This document shows positions 24,151 to 34,650 of a stretch of DNA of 64,000 nucleotides, piece by piece; the first letter of the stretch is position 1, and every line of letters begins with the position of its first letter. Source of the stretch: Plasmodium coatneyi (lineage: Eukaryota; Apicomplexa; Aconoidasida; Haemosporida; Plasmodiidae); NCBI RefSeq assembly GCF_001680005.1, contig NC_033563.1, positions 1,922,001-1,986,000 of the forward strand, read 5' to 3'. The notes below the pieces were generated by a model. That model was not told the origin of the DNA. It was given only the letters and a program-made list of their open reading frames with translations, and searched no databases. Position numbers and translations under genes: made by a program.

Positions 24151-24493
24151 ATATAGGGGGGGAAGGAATTGTGCAAATTATATATAGTGGAAGGATGCGG
24201 GAACACATATATATATATATATGTGGAATAAGAACCACATGTATTTAAAGAGAATTGAATTAATTATATATATATGGGGGAAGGAGGAAGGAGAAATATA
24301 TATGTGCTTGCTCATTTATAGTAACATCTTCTACAAAGTACACTTTTACTCTTTCCGTTTATATGATTATATTAGCAAAGAGTAGTAATTCTTTTTTTCT
24401 TCTTCCCTTTTCTTTTCTTTTTTTTTCCTTTCTTCCAATTTCTGGTATGAGCACAACATGAAGAAGGCATTAATTTCATATATACATACATAC

Positions 24494-24524
<31 letters not shown>

Positions 24525-25254
24525 TATGTGTACATTGTGTACCATTATTATCCTTATTTATGTTGTGTCATACATTGTAATTTATGGAATGGTGAATAAT
24601 ATATAGGGGCAGGGGTCTGCAAAATACAGGTCATGTGGATCTTTTCCATTTATAGTTTCCCCCTTTATAAGTGATGAGCGGTCCAATTGGAATATGTGAA
24701 CTGAATAATAGTACCTGAGCATCATGCACTATGGTGATGCATCCTTATTATATATATACATATATATGCATATGTATATGTATATATATATGTATGTATA
24801 TGTGTGTATATATACTTATCTACATATATATATATATATATATATATGTGTACACATACATATGTGTATATATATGGGGTATATGTGTATGTAGATATAT
24901 ATGTATGAAGATATATATATATATATATGTATGTGTGACTATAATATTTGTGAATACAATACTTGTAACTACAATGAATATTATATATATATGTAGGAAA
25001 TAGAGCAAGCACTGTATGAGCAATATAGTAATAGTGTGCATATACACAAACAAACAAACACATCACATACACACACACCCTACTAATAGTAAAGGTACAT
25101 ATACGTACACTACTTCCCTGGAATGTAGGAGTACCATGATCCACAACTAAATGGTATTGCCATATTCATGCTTTTCCTTCAGTAGTGTAAGAAGGAGGAA
25201 GAATATTCCTGTCCCTACTTCCATAAAAACAGGAATGGACAACCTTGGAAAAGA

Positions 25255-25860
25255 GATCCTTTATGTAGAACGCCGTTCCCCCCCTCTCCCCTTATAATGA
25301 TAGAATGCCCCCCATCCGAACGGACTATTAAAGGGAAGTGCCTCCCTCATCCTCCCTTTGAGGGGATCATAGTGAGAACCACTTCCCTTTTTTGGGGTGG
25401 TTGTAGTGGTGGGGAACATTACCTTCCCGCCCCATCCTTCCTTCTTAGGAGGATGTGTGTGGGAAACCTGTCCACTCCCCCTTTTAGGAGGGTGTGAAAT
25501 CCCCCCTTTTGAGGGAGGTTGTAGTGGTGGGGAGAACATCATCCCCCCATCCTTCTAGAAGGTTGTAGGAATATCCTAGGTGGTTGTAGTGGGGAAACCT
25601 CCTCCCCCCTCCGTAATGTTCCCCCTTTTTGAGGGAGGTTGTAGTGGTGGGGAGAACATCATCCCCTCCTTTCCTTCACCTCCCCTTTTAGGAAGTGTTG
25701 TAGTGGGGGAACATCATCCCTTCTCATCAAGGAAGGAACAACAATTCCTTCTTGAGGAAGGAAAAGGAGCAACAATTCTTTCTTCAGCAAGAGAAGGAAC
25801 AACATTCCTTCCTGAAGGAAAGGGAAGGTAACAACTTCCTTCCTCCTTCCTAAGGGAGAA
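25255..25860. repeat. GTTGTAGTGGTGGGGAACAT minisatellite
   Basis: Irregular units of GGAGGTTGTAGTGGTGGGG plus AACATCATCCCCCC recur, then shift to units around GGAAGGAACAACAATTCCTT. G-runs of three or four are frequent on both strands. The copy in X2 is at 60000-60470. Confidence 0.85.
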
Positions 25861-26575
25861 GGAAGGAAAGGAAATACAAGGAATTCTTCATTGTAGGAGG
25901 AAAGGAATTTTTCATTTTAGAAGGAAGGAAGTAAAATTTTCAATTTAGAAGGGAAAGGAGGAAATGAAAATTACATTTTAATGGAAGGAGTGGAGTGAAT
26001 TTTTCATTTTAGGAGGAAAGGAGAAAGGAAGGAAGAAAGAATTTTTCATTTTATAAGAAAGGATGGAAGATCTAACGGGGGAAGGAAGGAAGGGTTCTGA
26101 GGAAGGGTCTAAGAAAGGAAGGAAGAAAGAATTTTTCATTTTATAAGAAAGCATGGAAGATCTAACGGGGGAAGGAAGGAAGAGTTCTGAGGATCTAAGA
26201 AGGGAAGGTTTGGCGTGGGCGTGTACGTTACAAGGAAGGAAAAGTATTACTATAAAAAAAATATGAAAATATACGTATATATATTCCTGCCTTCCTTCTT
26301 AGTACACATAATCAACACACAATTCCATCTCCTTCCTGTATAACATATGTACACTTCCTTTATCTGCTGTATGTACTTAATTTATCCAATAAAATTGAAC
26401 TATTCCAATAGGTATAAATATACTCATATATAGAAAAAGGAGGGGAAGAGTATTCTCTGTGTATATATTAACTGCATACAATATGACACATGCTAAAAAC
26501 TTCTAATAATAATCTCCCTTTAAAAAAATAATGGGAGGAATATTAATGAATAGAATACATCCTAAAAAATTTCCC

Positions 26576-26616
<41 letters not shown>

Positions 26617-27162
26617 ATGTTCCGGCCTTCTCCTATATACGTATGGGTAGAGGTTTATAAGTAATAATATAACATTCCAAACGAACACAATCACAAACAA
26701 CTTCACAAACAATCAGTCCCAATGTACAATGCAATAATATTATAATGTAAATAAATAAATGCAGTGCAAGGAAGGAAGGAAGCAAGCAAAGATATGAGAG
26801 AAAAGGAAAAGTTTACATCCATTACTTCCTCCCCCCAAATCCTTCCCTATTCGTTAATACTTCCGCTTCCCCCTTTTTTTTCGGATTCGGAAATATATAA
26901 GAGGAAGAACACACATTCCATTTTGTGAACAACAACACATATTCCTTCTTTAAAAAAGCTGATTATAAGGAAAAAAAAGAAGAAGAAATGAGATATATTT
27001 AATATTCTTATCTATAGAACGGGCAGGAGTTATCATATAGTTAGTACTTTATTCATGAACAACACATTCCATTTCTTTCTTAAAAAAAAGTAGATTATAT
27101 GAGAAGAAGAAGAAGAAGGAGGAAGGGTTGATGAAACAACACGCATATAAAACGTGACTACC

Positions 27163-28709
27163 ATGGTAGGAGAGGCATCGCCAGGAAAAGGGACACCATT
27201 GGGGGTTCGTTAATCCTTTTATCCGAAGTGGACACAAGAATATAATAAATATAATATTCTGTATGTGCAACATAATAAATTAAAATGTGGCATACACAGG
27301 AGCATGTACATTTTCCTCATTACATTAATAGGCAACGGATTTAAATCTCTTAACTTCAAAAAAAACATATAGTAAATTTGATGAAGGGTTGAGTTATGGT
27401 AGCACATTTTGTCCTTGGTTCGATAGTACAAAGACTGCATTAGAAAGTAAATTGGGCGCGCACGAAAGTGTCAAAGCTTATGCAGATCAGATAGTAAAAG
27501 CATGGTGCTACGGATATGCACTGGGAACATCAGTTTTTCGCTATAGTCCAGAGTGTACTTTCTTTTATTATTGGTTAGGGGACATATTAATTAACAAATT
27601 TAAAGTGAACGAATCATTTTTGAGTATTATGAAAACAATATATGACGAATTTAAAGGTATTCCTGGAGGAGGAATTGCTGGCGCAGAAAATGGTTGTGAC
27701 ATTATATACGAGGATATAAAAGATGATATTTTCCCCCATGTGAAAATACATTTCGACTACAAACAGGACTACCAAATTTTATTAACGCAGTTAGGGAATG
27801 ATGGTGTTAGTGGTGACGGTGGTGGTACAAAGACTTGTGATACAACCTATCATAAACATCTAGAAAACATTAAATCAGCATGTTCTACTATAGGAGCAGA
27901 TTGTGACAAGGATAACGGGACACCTAAGAGTGGTTCCTATTGTAACCCGCTTCGTGCGGCGGCAAGCGCGGAAGGAGCAGCTGGAAAATATTGTAAGGAA
28001 GAGTTTCTGCAGAAATTACACTGTAATGAAGTAACTGTACCACCAACTGAACGGGCAGCTGGAGCCCATTCCGGAGTTAGTAGTGATGCCCCTGCAGCTG
28101 TAGGTCCTATTGTCTCTTCCATACTTCCTGTAGTGGGCCTCCCAGCACTCGCTTATGCTTTATATAAAGTATAATTAACATAATTATAATAGAGCTATAT
28201 ATATGTGCATATATGTATATGCACATACATATACGTCCATATATATATAACATATATATACATATGTACATACACATATACATAAATATATATACATACA
28301 TATAATTGCATATATATATATATATATGTATATATGTGTACATATTTCTACTCTTCCCTTATTTCATTCTTCTTCCTTTTTCCTTCATTCCCTTTTAACC
28401 CTTCAGTATTCCCCACTACCTTCTTGGTTCCACAACCAATTTGGGAAAAACAGTAGCGGAGGAAGGAACAGAAGCAGGAGTAGACGGAACAGAAGAAGTG
28501 GAAAATCCACGATCCAACGAAACTTTGATACTCTAACAGAAACTTCTTCTATAGATATGTCGACAATAGACTCTACATTAGGTGACTCCACATTCGAATC
28601 AATGGACAATTCAAAAATAAGTTCCATCGAATATGGCGCACAATCTACAAACAGAAAAACGAATAATAATAGATCGAATCGCAGGAATATTAGTTATCAA
28701 CGTATGTAA
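27163..28709 (+). CDS. KIR: KIR-4: single-domain KIR variant antigen
   Basis: Three exons: 27163-27204 (MVGEASPGKGTPLG, donor GTTCGT), 27332-28168, 28407-28709; about 393 residues. An alternative is a first exon of ATG alone, because ATG is directly followed by GTAGGA. Exon 2 begins ATDLNLLTSKKTY, has FFYYWLGD near residue 100, a Cys-rich domain, and the membrane segment (VSSILPVVGLPALAYALYK). Exon 3 is the cytoplasmic tail: Ser/Arg/Asn-rich, then Ser/Thr-rich, ending SYQRM. The intron before the tail is mostly AT dinucleotides. Closest relative in the window is KIR-11 (shared WLHSTKTAL/WFDSTKTAL, WCYGYALG, AGAENxCDIIYED), which also sits next to a copy of the spacer. Confidence 0.9.
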
Positions 28710-29805
28710 TGTAACATCACATTGGACTGTACCATATTAAATGTGTAACTTTAAATGCGTAATGCGTTCCTCCTTCCTCCTTCCTCCTTCCCTTCCCACT
28801 TAATATAAAAGGGGGGGCTATGCGCGGTGTATGCAGTGTGCAAAAGGACAAAGGGACTTTTTTTCCCTTCCTCCCGTCCTTCCCTTTTTAAATTTTTCTT
28901 ATTTTTCGCTTCCATTTGTGTATGTTTTTGAATAACTCTCTGCATTGGAAGGGAAAGGATATTCCAAACAAGGCGAGGAAAGGAGAGAAAGGGAAAGTGC
29001 TGATCCACTTCTCAAAAGAATATTTATGTGTAAAAAATTAAAAAAAAAAGAGGGAGGAAGGAAAAAAAAAGAAAAGAAGGGAAGGAATAAGTATTAATAA
29101 TAGTTCAATAAAAAAAAGAACAACAACAACAACAAAGAAGGGTGCGTTGGAAAAAAAAAAAAAAAAAAAAAAAATTATCATCCTTCCCTTCCGCCCCCTC
29201 CTCCATTTGAATGTGCGCAAAAAAAAGGGGGGCGGACTCATACCTACTCTTTTTTTTCAAGTGTTTTTTTGTTTCTCTTCTTTTGAACTGCTTTTCTTTT
29301 CTCTTTTTTTGAACAGTTTTATATTCACCATTATATTCAAAATAGAAAGAAAATACACAAAAAATGTACAGAAAAAAAAAATTTTTTTTTTTGAGCACGC
29401 AAACATGCACAAACATAATTCTAATGCTCAATATATGTGAGCACAAATCGCTCTTCTTACACTAATAGGAGAGCGACATATAATTGGGTAGTGTGGGCCA
29501 CTTCCCCTGCAGAATACGAATCACTCCCACTGAGTTGTGAAATAGTAGAATTATGTAACTAAAATGAACTATTTTTTTCTAATTATTTTAAATTATTACA
29601 TCTTTTGCATTAATTATTATGCATACTAATAAATTCTAATTAAAAAAATATATCTACAGACACTTAAGAAAGAAAAAAAAGGTTGAATCGCGCGCACAAC
29701 ATATAATTGAATTTAACACATACCGTAATACTAAAAATAAAAGAATGAAGTAGGAATAAACACATAATCTATATAAATACGTAAAAAGCAAGCAAAAACA
29801 TCAAA
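28710..29805. other. Intergenic region between KIR-4 and the 2TM gene
   Basis: KIR-type 3' flank (a TATGCGCGGTGTATGCAGTG element near 28817), A- and T-runs, then AT-rich DNA that should hold the promoter of the next gene. No gene is supported. Confidence 0.5.
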
Positions 29806-30562
29806 ATGGCACCCTTTCCTACAAAACTATTAATACTAATCCTTGTACATTACTTTTGGCAATATTCTAACCATCACCATGTAAGAGATAGGAGCAAATG
29901 TTACACCTTCTAAAAATTTGCACATACTTATTATGCGCTATTTTTTTTTTTTTTTTGTGTGTAGAAAAATGGAAAAAAAAAAGAGAAGGAAAATTTCCAC
30001 CACCCCTAACAACCTTCCTTCCATCGCTAACCTCCCTAACAACCTTTTTTTTTTTTAGGTGAATGCAATAAGCACATCATCAAAAAATGCCAGTGTAGAA
30101 ACACAGAAGGGAAGAAGTACCCCCCTTGGCGCTTCCACCTTTGGTGGAGGTGTAAAAACACAATTAAAACAAGAAAGTGGTATAGAGCATAACGGAAAGA
30201 GTACATCTTCTGCTAACAAGAACACCAAACCAAATCCAAATAAAGCACACAATAAAACGCAATGTAGAAGGAAAGGAATGAAGGAACAGTGCAAATTATT
30301 TTTTCATGAATTTAAGGAGTCGGACCTAATGAAAAAACCTTCCTTACCGTTCATACTGGTTACCTTACTCCCCTATGCTACGGCTTTGATAATTGTACGT
30401 GAATTTACTTATTTCCTCGAAAGTTCCTTTAAAGACCCAGTGTATTGGGTATTCATTCTTGGATTAAATATAGCCATAATAGTTGTCCTATTAGGCGCAT
30501 TAGTAGGATATTATTATTGTAGAAAGAGGAAAAAATGTCCTTCGCCGAAGGAAAAAAAATGA
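29806..30562 (+). CDS. Small signal-peptide protein with two C-terminal TM segments
   Basis: Two exons: 29806-29880 (25 codons, hydrophobic signal peptide LLILILVHYFW) and 30059-30562; about 192 residues. The intron starts GTAAGA and its 3' part contains the same CCCTAACAACCTTCCTTCC repeats seen in KIR introns. Exon 2 gives a polar Ser/Thr/Asn/Lys-rich region, then two membrane segments separated by a short loop (about 116-135 and 147-169) and a short Lys-rich tail (RKRKKCPSPKEKK). There is no clear PEXEL: the basic string GRSTPLG lacks the RxLxE/Q/D pattern. The layout recalls the small two-TM proteins of red-cell Maurer's clefts, but I cannot name the family. It is the only gene in the array that is neither KIR nor SICAvar. 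Confidence 0.82.
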
Positions 30563-30657
30563 AAAAATCAGTCTGTTCTTAAGAATAAAACATTGTCACC
30601 ACCATCCATTACTACATTCATAGTGAATATATACACACATATATGTATAAATATATA

Positions 30658-30697
<40 letters not shown>

Positions 30698-32351
30698 TGT
30701 GTATAAGTACATATACATGTGCATATTTGTACACACTCTGAACCCTAAACTCTAATTATAATGAATACTAATGGATAACGAATGTAGAATAAACGAATGG
30801 AATGAATACGAAAGGAATGAACGAATGGATTAAACGAATGGAATGAACAAATGGAATGAACGAATGGAATGAACGAATGGAATGAACGAATGGATTAAAT
30901 GAATGGAATGAACGAATGGATTAAATGAATGGAATGAACGAAATGGATTAAACCAATGGATACATTTAATTAGTGAATTAATGATAAGTGTTGTGTTCTA
31001 CACACACATATATGCAAAATTCTACACATATGTGTGTGTGGGGAAAGAAAAAAGAAGAGTAATGTGTGTGTTGTGTGGTTCTACACACATATATTAAAAC
31101 ATTTACACACGTATATGTGTGTAGAAAAAAAAAAGAGTAATGTGTGTTATGTTCTACACATATAAGCTATACATATAAATTCTACATATATGAAAATTCT
31201 ATACATATATACATATATAATATATATATACAATGTATGTAGGTATTTATATATATGTACACATTTAATACATATATACATAAATAAGTTACTTACAAAT
31301 GTAATGATCAAAAAAAAAAAAGGAAAAAAATGAAAAAAACAAATAAAGTATTGTTATTATTATTCAACAAAAATGGAAGGAATGTGTTACGGGAAGTATA
31401 GCTATAAAGGTATGTACGTCCCCTCCGCCCCGAATATATTGTTCATATAATTTTTTTTTTGTGTATTATACATCTGTACATTTATTTCATAAATGTGCAC
31501 TCTCCTTCTACTGAATTTGGCTCAATGTACACATGTATAGAAAAGGAAAGAAAAAGAAAGGGTGCTCCCTCTTCCTCTCTATATACATGCACATATGCAC
31601 ATATATGTATGTGTATGAAGTGCACATATATGCATGCATATATGAACTGTATACTGCACATATATGCATATATGTATGAACTGTATACAATATGTGTGTT
31701 AACAATACATCTAATAATCTTCTCCTTTTAATAATATTAGTGAAGTTATAAATTAATAGAATACATATTGAAATTTTTCTGCTTAGGAAGAAAATTGTAC
31801 CTTTCTATATATATATATGCAAGAACTGAATGGTATGAATAATAGTTCTACGGATAATTATGTAGCACAGAATAATACAATACATGAGGGAAGGAATATA
31901 TAAAAAAAATTTGTTCTTCCTTCCTTCTTCTTACATTCTGTTGCATTATGCTAATTTTTTTTGCTTCATTCATTCGTACGCCCGTTCATATTTTTATGCC
32001 TTAAGTTATATATATGTGCACATATATAATGATTTCGATACACATATGTGTATAGGATGTGTGTTATCCTTATTTGAAAATTAGGAAAAATATATATTAT
32101 TAAGGGAAAAAGAAGTGAAAATTTCATACATTTACACTTCCATTCCTACACCTACCAATCACCCTTACACTTGCAATCCAATAATCATCATAGAAACAAT
32201 CGTAGAACAAGCAAAATTTTTGCCCCTACATACCCTTCCCCTCCCCCTTTTATATTGAATGTATGAACACATATAAAGAGTACTGCATACATCCCTTTAC
32301 CATAAACTTATTATACATATATACAGCAGAAGAAAAATATACATACAAACC
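30563..32351. other. Intergenic region with GAATGAACG repeats
   Basis: At 30770-30960 units of GAATGAACGAATGGATTAAAT repeat about a dozen times. Around 30990-31260 palindromic ACACATATATGTGTGT strings recur. A CTGAACCCTAAACTC remnant of telomere-like sequence lies at about 30738. The remainder is AT-rich and should include the KIR-5 promoter. Open frames here are not convincing. Confidence 0.6.
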
Positions 32352-34170
32352 ATGTCACCAGAACCAGCGGTAAGGGAAATAATCTTTGGAGGGGTTGCTC
32401 TTTCCTCTTCCTCCTTTGCAATATGAACAGAAATGCATAAAAGGAAACACATATAATATTTCATATACTTCTGTGTGATTGTGGTCTAGTGTAAAATAGA
32501 ATGAGGGAAATGTGAAAAGAATAAATGTATATATATATATATATATATATATATTCCACTTCCCTTGTTATCTATATCTATAGAGACTAAATGTAAAGCA
32601 TTTACCCTCAGAAACCGTGTTCTATGGGACCTTCAAAGGAGCTCCACAGAACTGTGATAATAACGCTGTGAAGAGTGTAAAGATGATTCTCAAGGAACCT
32701 AAAAGAGAAGGAATTTCTGTTGACATCATTGGGAAAGCAGTATGCTATGTGTCGGAAATGTATGGGGACAGTGGATATCCGCTCAAGAGTGAACTCTGCC
32801 ATTTTCTCTATTATTGGTTAGGGGATATACTAACTACGAGTGTACAGCACGAAGTCCAGTTCCCAAACCAAGTTAATACTATTTGCGGAACTATAAAGAA
32901 TGAGTATGAGAAAAAAGGATGTAAAATTCCCTGTGAGGAAATTGAAAGAGAAATTTTCCATCATAGAAAAAAAGTATTCGACTATTGGTACGATTATACT
33001 ACCGTAGAAAAGGCCTTAAAAGAAGGTGAACCCAATTGTAATGACAGTTGGTCCACCTATCGGCATGCAGTTCTTACAGCATGCGATGCTGTAGAACAGA
33101 GTTGCCCTAAGAAAGAGCACAAAAGTGGTACATACTGCAAAGATTTCAATGATAAATACAAATTCTATTGTGGTATGGCAAAAACATTAGAATCGTACTG
33201 CAGAAAAAAAACTGAATTAGCATCTGCACAAAAGGAAAAAGAAGAAGCAACACAAGAAAAACAATCCATACAATCCAAACTAGACGAAGTTGTTCATCAA
33301 GCAAATAAAGCTTCTTCTCTTTCTTCTGCCCTTGGTACCCTAGCAGCATTAGAATTACTAGCATTGGCATTCTTTCTCTATAAAGTAAGTACAATTACAA
33401 ATACAAATAATAGTACATAATCCTTCCACCAACCACCTAACATCACCTTCCTCCCTACCACCACCCTAACAACCATCCTTCCACCTACCACCCCTAACAA
33501 CATTCTTTCCACCCCTAACAACCTTCCTTCCACCCTACCACCACCCTAACAACCATCCTTCCACCTCTAACAACCTTCCCTTCCACCTACCACCTCTAAC
33601 AACCTTCCTTCCACCCTACCACCACTCCCATAACCTTCCTTCCATCAACCCTCCTAACAACAACCTTCCTTCCACCCCTAACAACCAACCTACCATCAAA
33701 CAACCTTACACTAACCACCTAACACAAACATTCTTCCTTCCACTACCAACCACTAATAGCACCTTCCTTCTACCAACCACCCCTAATAACCTTCCTTCCA
33801 ACCTACCACCCTTAACAACCTTCCTTCCTACCACGCCTAACAATCTTCCTTCCTTCCACCACCTAACACCTAATAATCTTCCTTCCACCCACCAACCACC
33901 TACCACGTAACAACCTTCCTTCCTTCCCTTCAGTATAAACCATGGTCTTCCTGGTTTGGTAACCACTCTTCTGGAAATGGAGGAAGGAGCAGAAGAAACA
34001 GAAGAAAGGGAAGATCCACTGGACGTCACTTTGATACACTCACAGAAGACAGCTCAACAATAGGTGGTTCCACAACAGAGGATGATTCAACAGAATATGG
34101 TGGTGTACAGTCTGGAAGGGGAAGAATAAATACACCGCCTCATCGGAATGTACGTTACAGTCGGATGTAA
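32352..34170 (+). CDS. KIR: KIR-5: KIR antigen with a coiled-coil-like stalk
   Basis: Three exons: 32352-32369 (MSPEPA), 32584-33384, 33934-34170; about 351 residues, phase 0 throughout. Exon 2 starts with the LPSE lead-in, has FLYYWLGD near residue 82 and paired Cys, then a charged stretch (residues about 205-250) rich in Lys, Glu, Gln and Ala with hydrophobic residues at roughly heptad spacing (LASAQKEKEEATQEKQ), then the membrane segment (LGTLAALELLALAFFLYK). Exon 3 begins YKPWSSWFG and is the cytoplasmic tail ending RYSRM. Intron 2 (549 bp) is almost wholly a minisatellite. It is a clear paralogue of KIR-9 and, like it, faces a SICAvar gene. Confidence 0.92.
33415..33930 (+). repeat. Intronic minisatellite CCCTAACAACCTTCCTTCC
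   Basis: About 20 irregular units of ACCACCCCTAACAACCTTCC fill KIR-5 intron 2 right up to the acceptor. Each unit joins CTAAC, which matches a splicing branch-site consensus, to a pyrimidine tract. Confidence 0.92.
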
Positions 34171-34650
34171 CACCGTCGTTGTGTAATACATATTGGAATG
34201 TAACACTCATTTGGAATGTTGAATGAGTGTGTGCCCCTCCCTCCCTCAAGAGGGGGGAGGCATAAATAACGATGAAGCTTATATGCAGTGTAGGAAAAAA
34301 AAAAAAAAAAGAGACACTTTTTTCTTTTTGCCTACATTCCTTTTTTTTTTTTATTTTCTTTCCTACATTTGTATGTATGAGCAATTGCATGAAGGAAAGA
34401 ATGCTCCCAGAAAGGAGCGCGCAAAAAGAAGAAAAGTGCTTACCCTTCTAAAAAAAATATTTAAAGAAAAAAATTTAATCAACACATTTTGCATTTGTCA
34501 ATACAAAAAAATTTTACCAAACAAATCAAAATAAAGTGAAGGAGGAAAATTTTTTCTTTTTCACATCCACTTATGTTAATTACACAATGAACATGTAAAC
34601 CCTTTCATACAAAACAAAAAAAAAACAAAAACAAAAATATTTACTACACA
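34171..34650. other. KIR-5 / SICAvar-1 convergent 3' flanks
   Basis: Contains an element TTTTACCAAACAAATCAAAATAAAG near 34509 that recurs near 49819, between KIR-9 and SICAvar-2. This shows that the KIR-SICAvar junction was duplicated with the genes. No gene inside. Confidence 0.6.

Larger units (their letters stand above)
23583..26815. repeat. Duplicated spacer X1 between divergent KIR-3 and KIR-4
   Basis: Sequence order here matches 58397-61195: GCACAGGGTCCCAAA start, TTCCTTCTTTATACG repeats, AGCATGCATGTTGTTATTGC, a GCTC...GAGC hairpin, GGGGCAGGGGT, AT dinucleotide arrays (24720-24930), a GTTGTAGTGG minisatellite (25255-25730), purine-rich AAGGAAGG repeats (25740-26210) and an AGCAAGCAA...ATGAGAGAAAAGG end. 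It separates divergent KIR start codons and must hold both promoters. No coding frame is supported inside. Confidence 0.8.

Noticed and set aside
24722..25144. Open frames rich in Tyr and Ile
   Set aside because: They are made of TATATG/CATATA dinucleotide arrays; similar frames appear at 59405-59851 by duplication.
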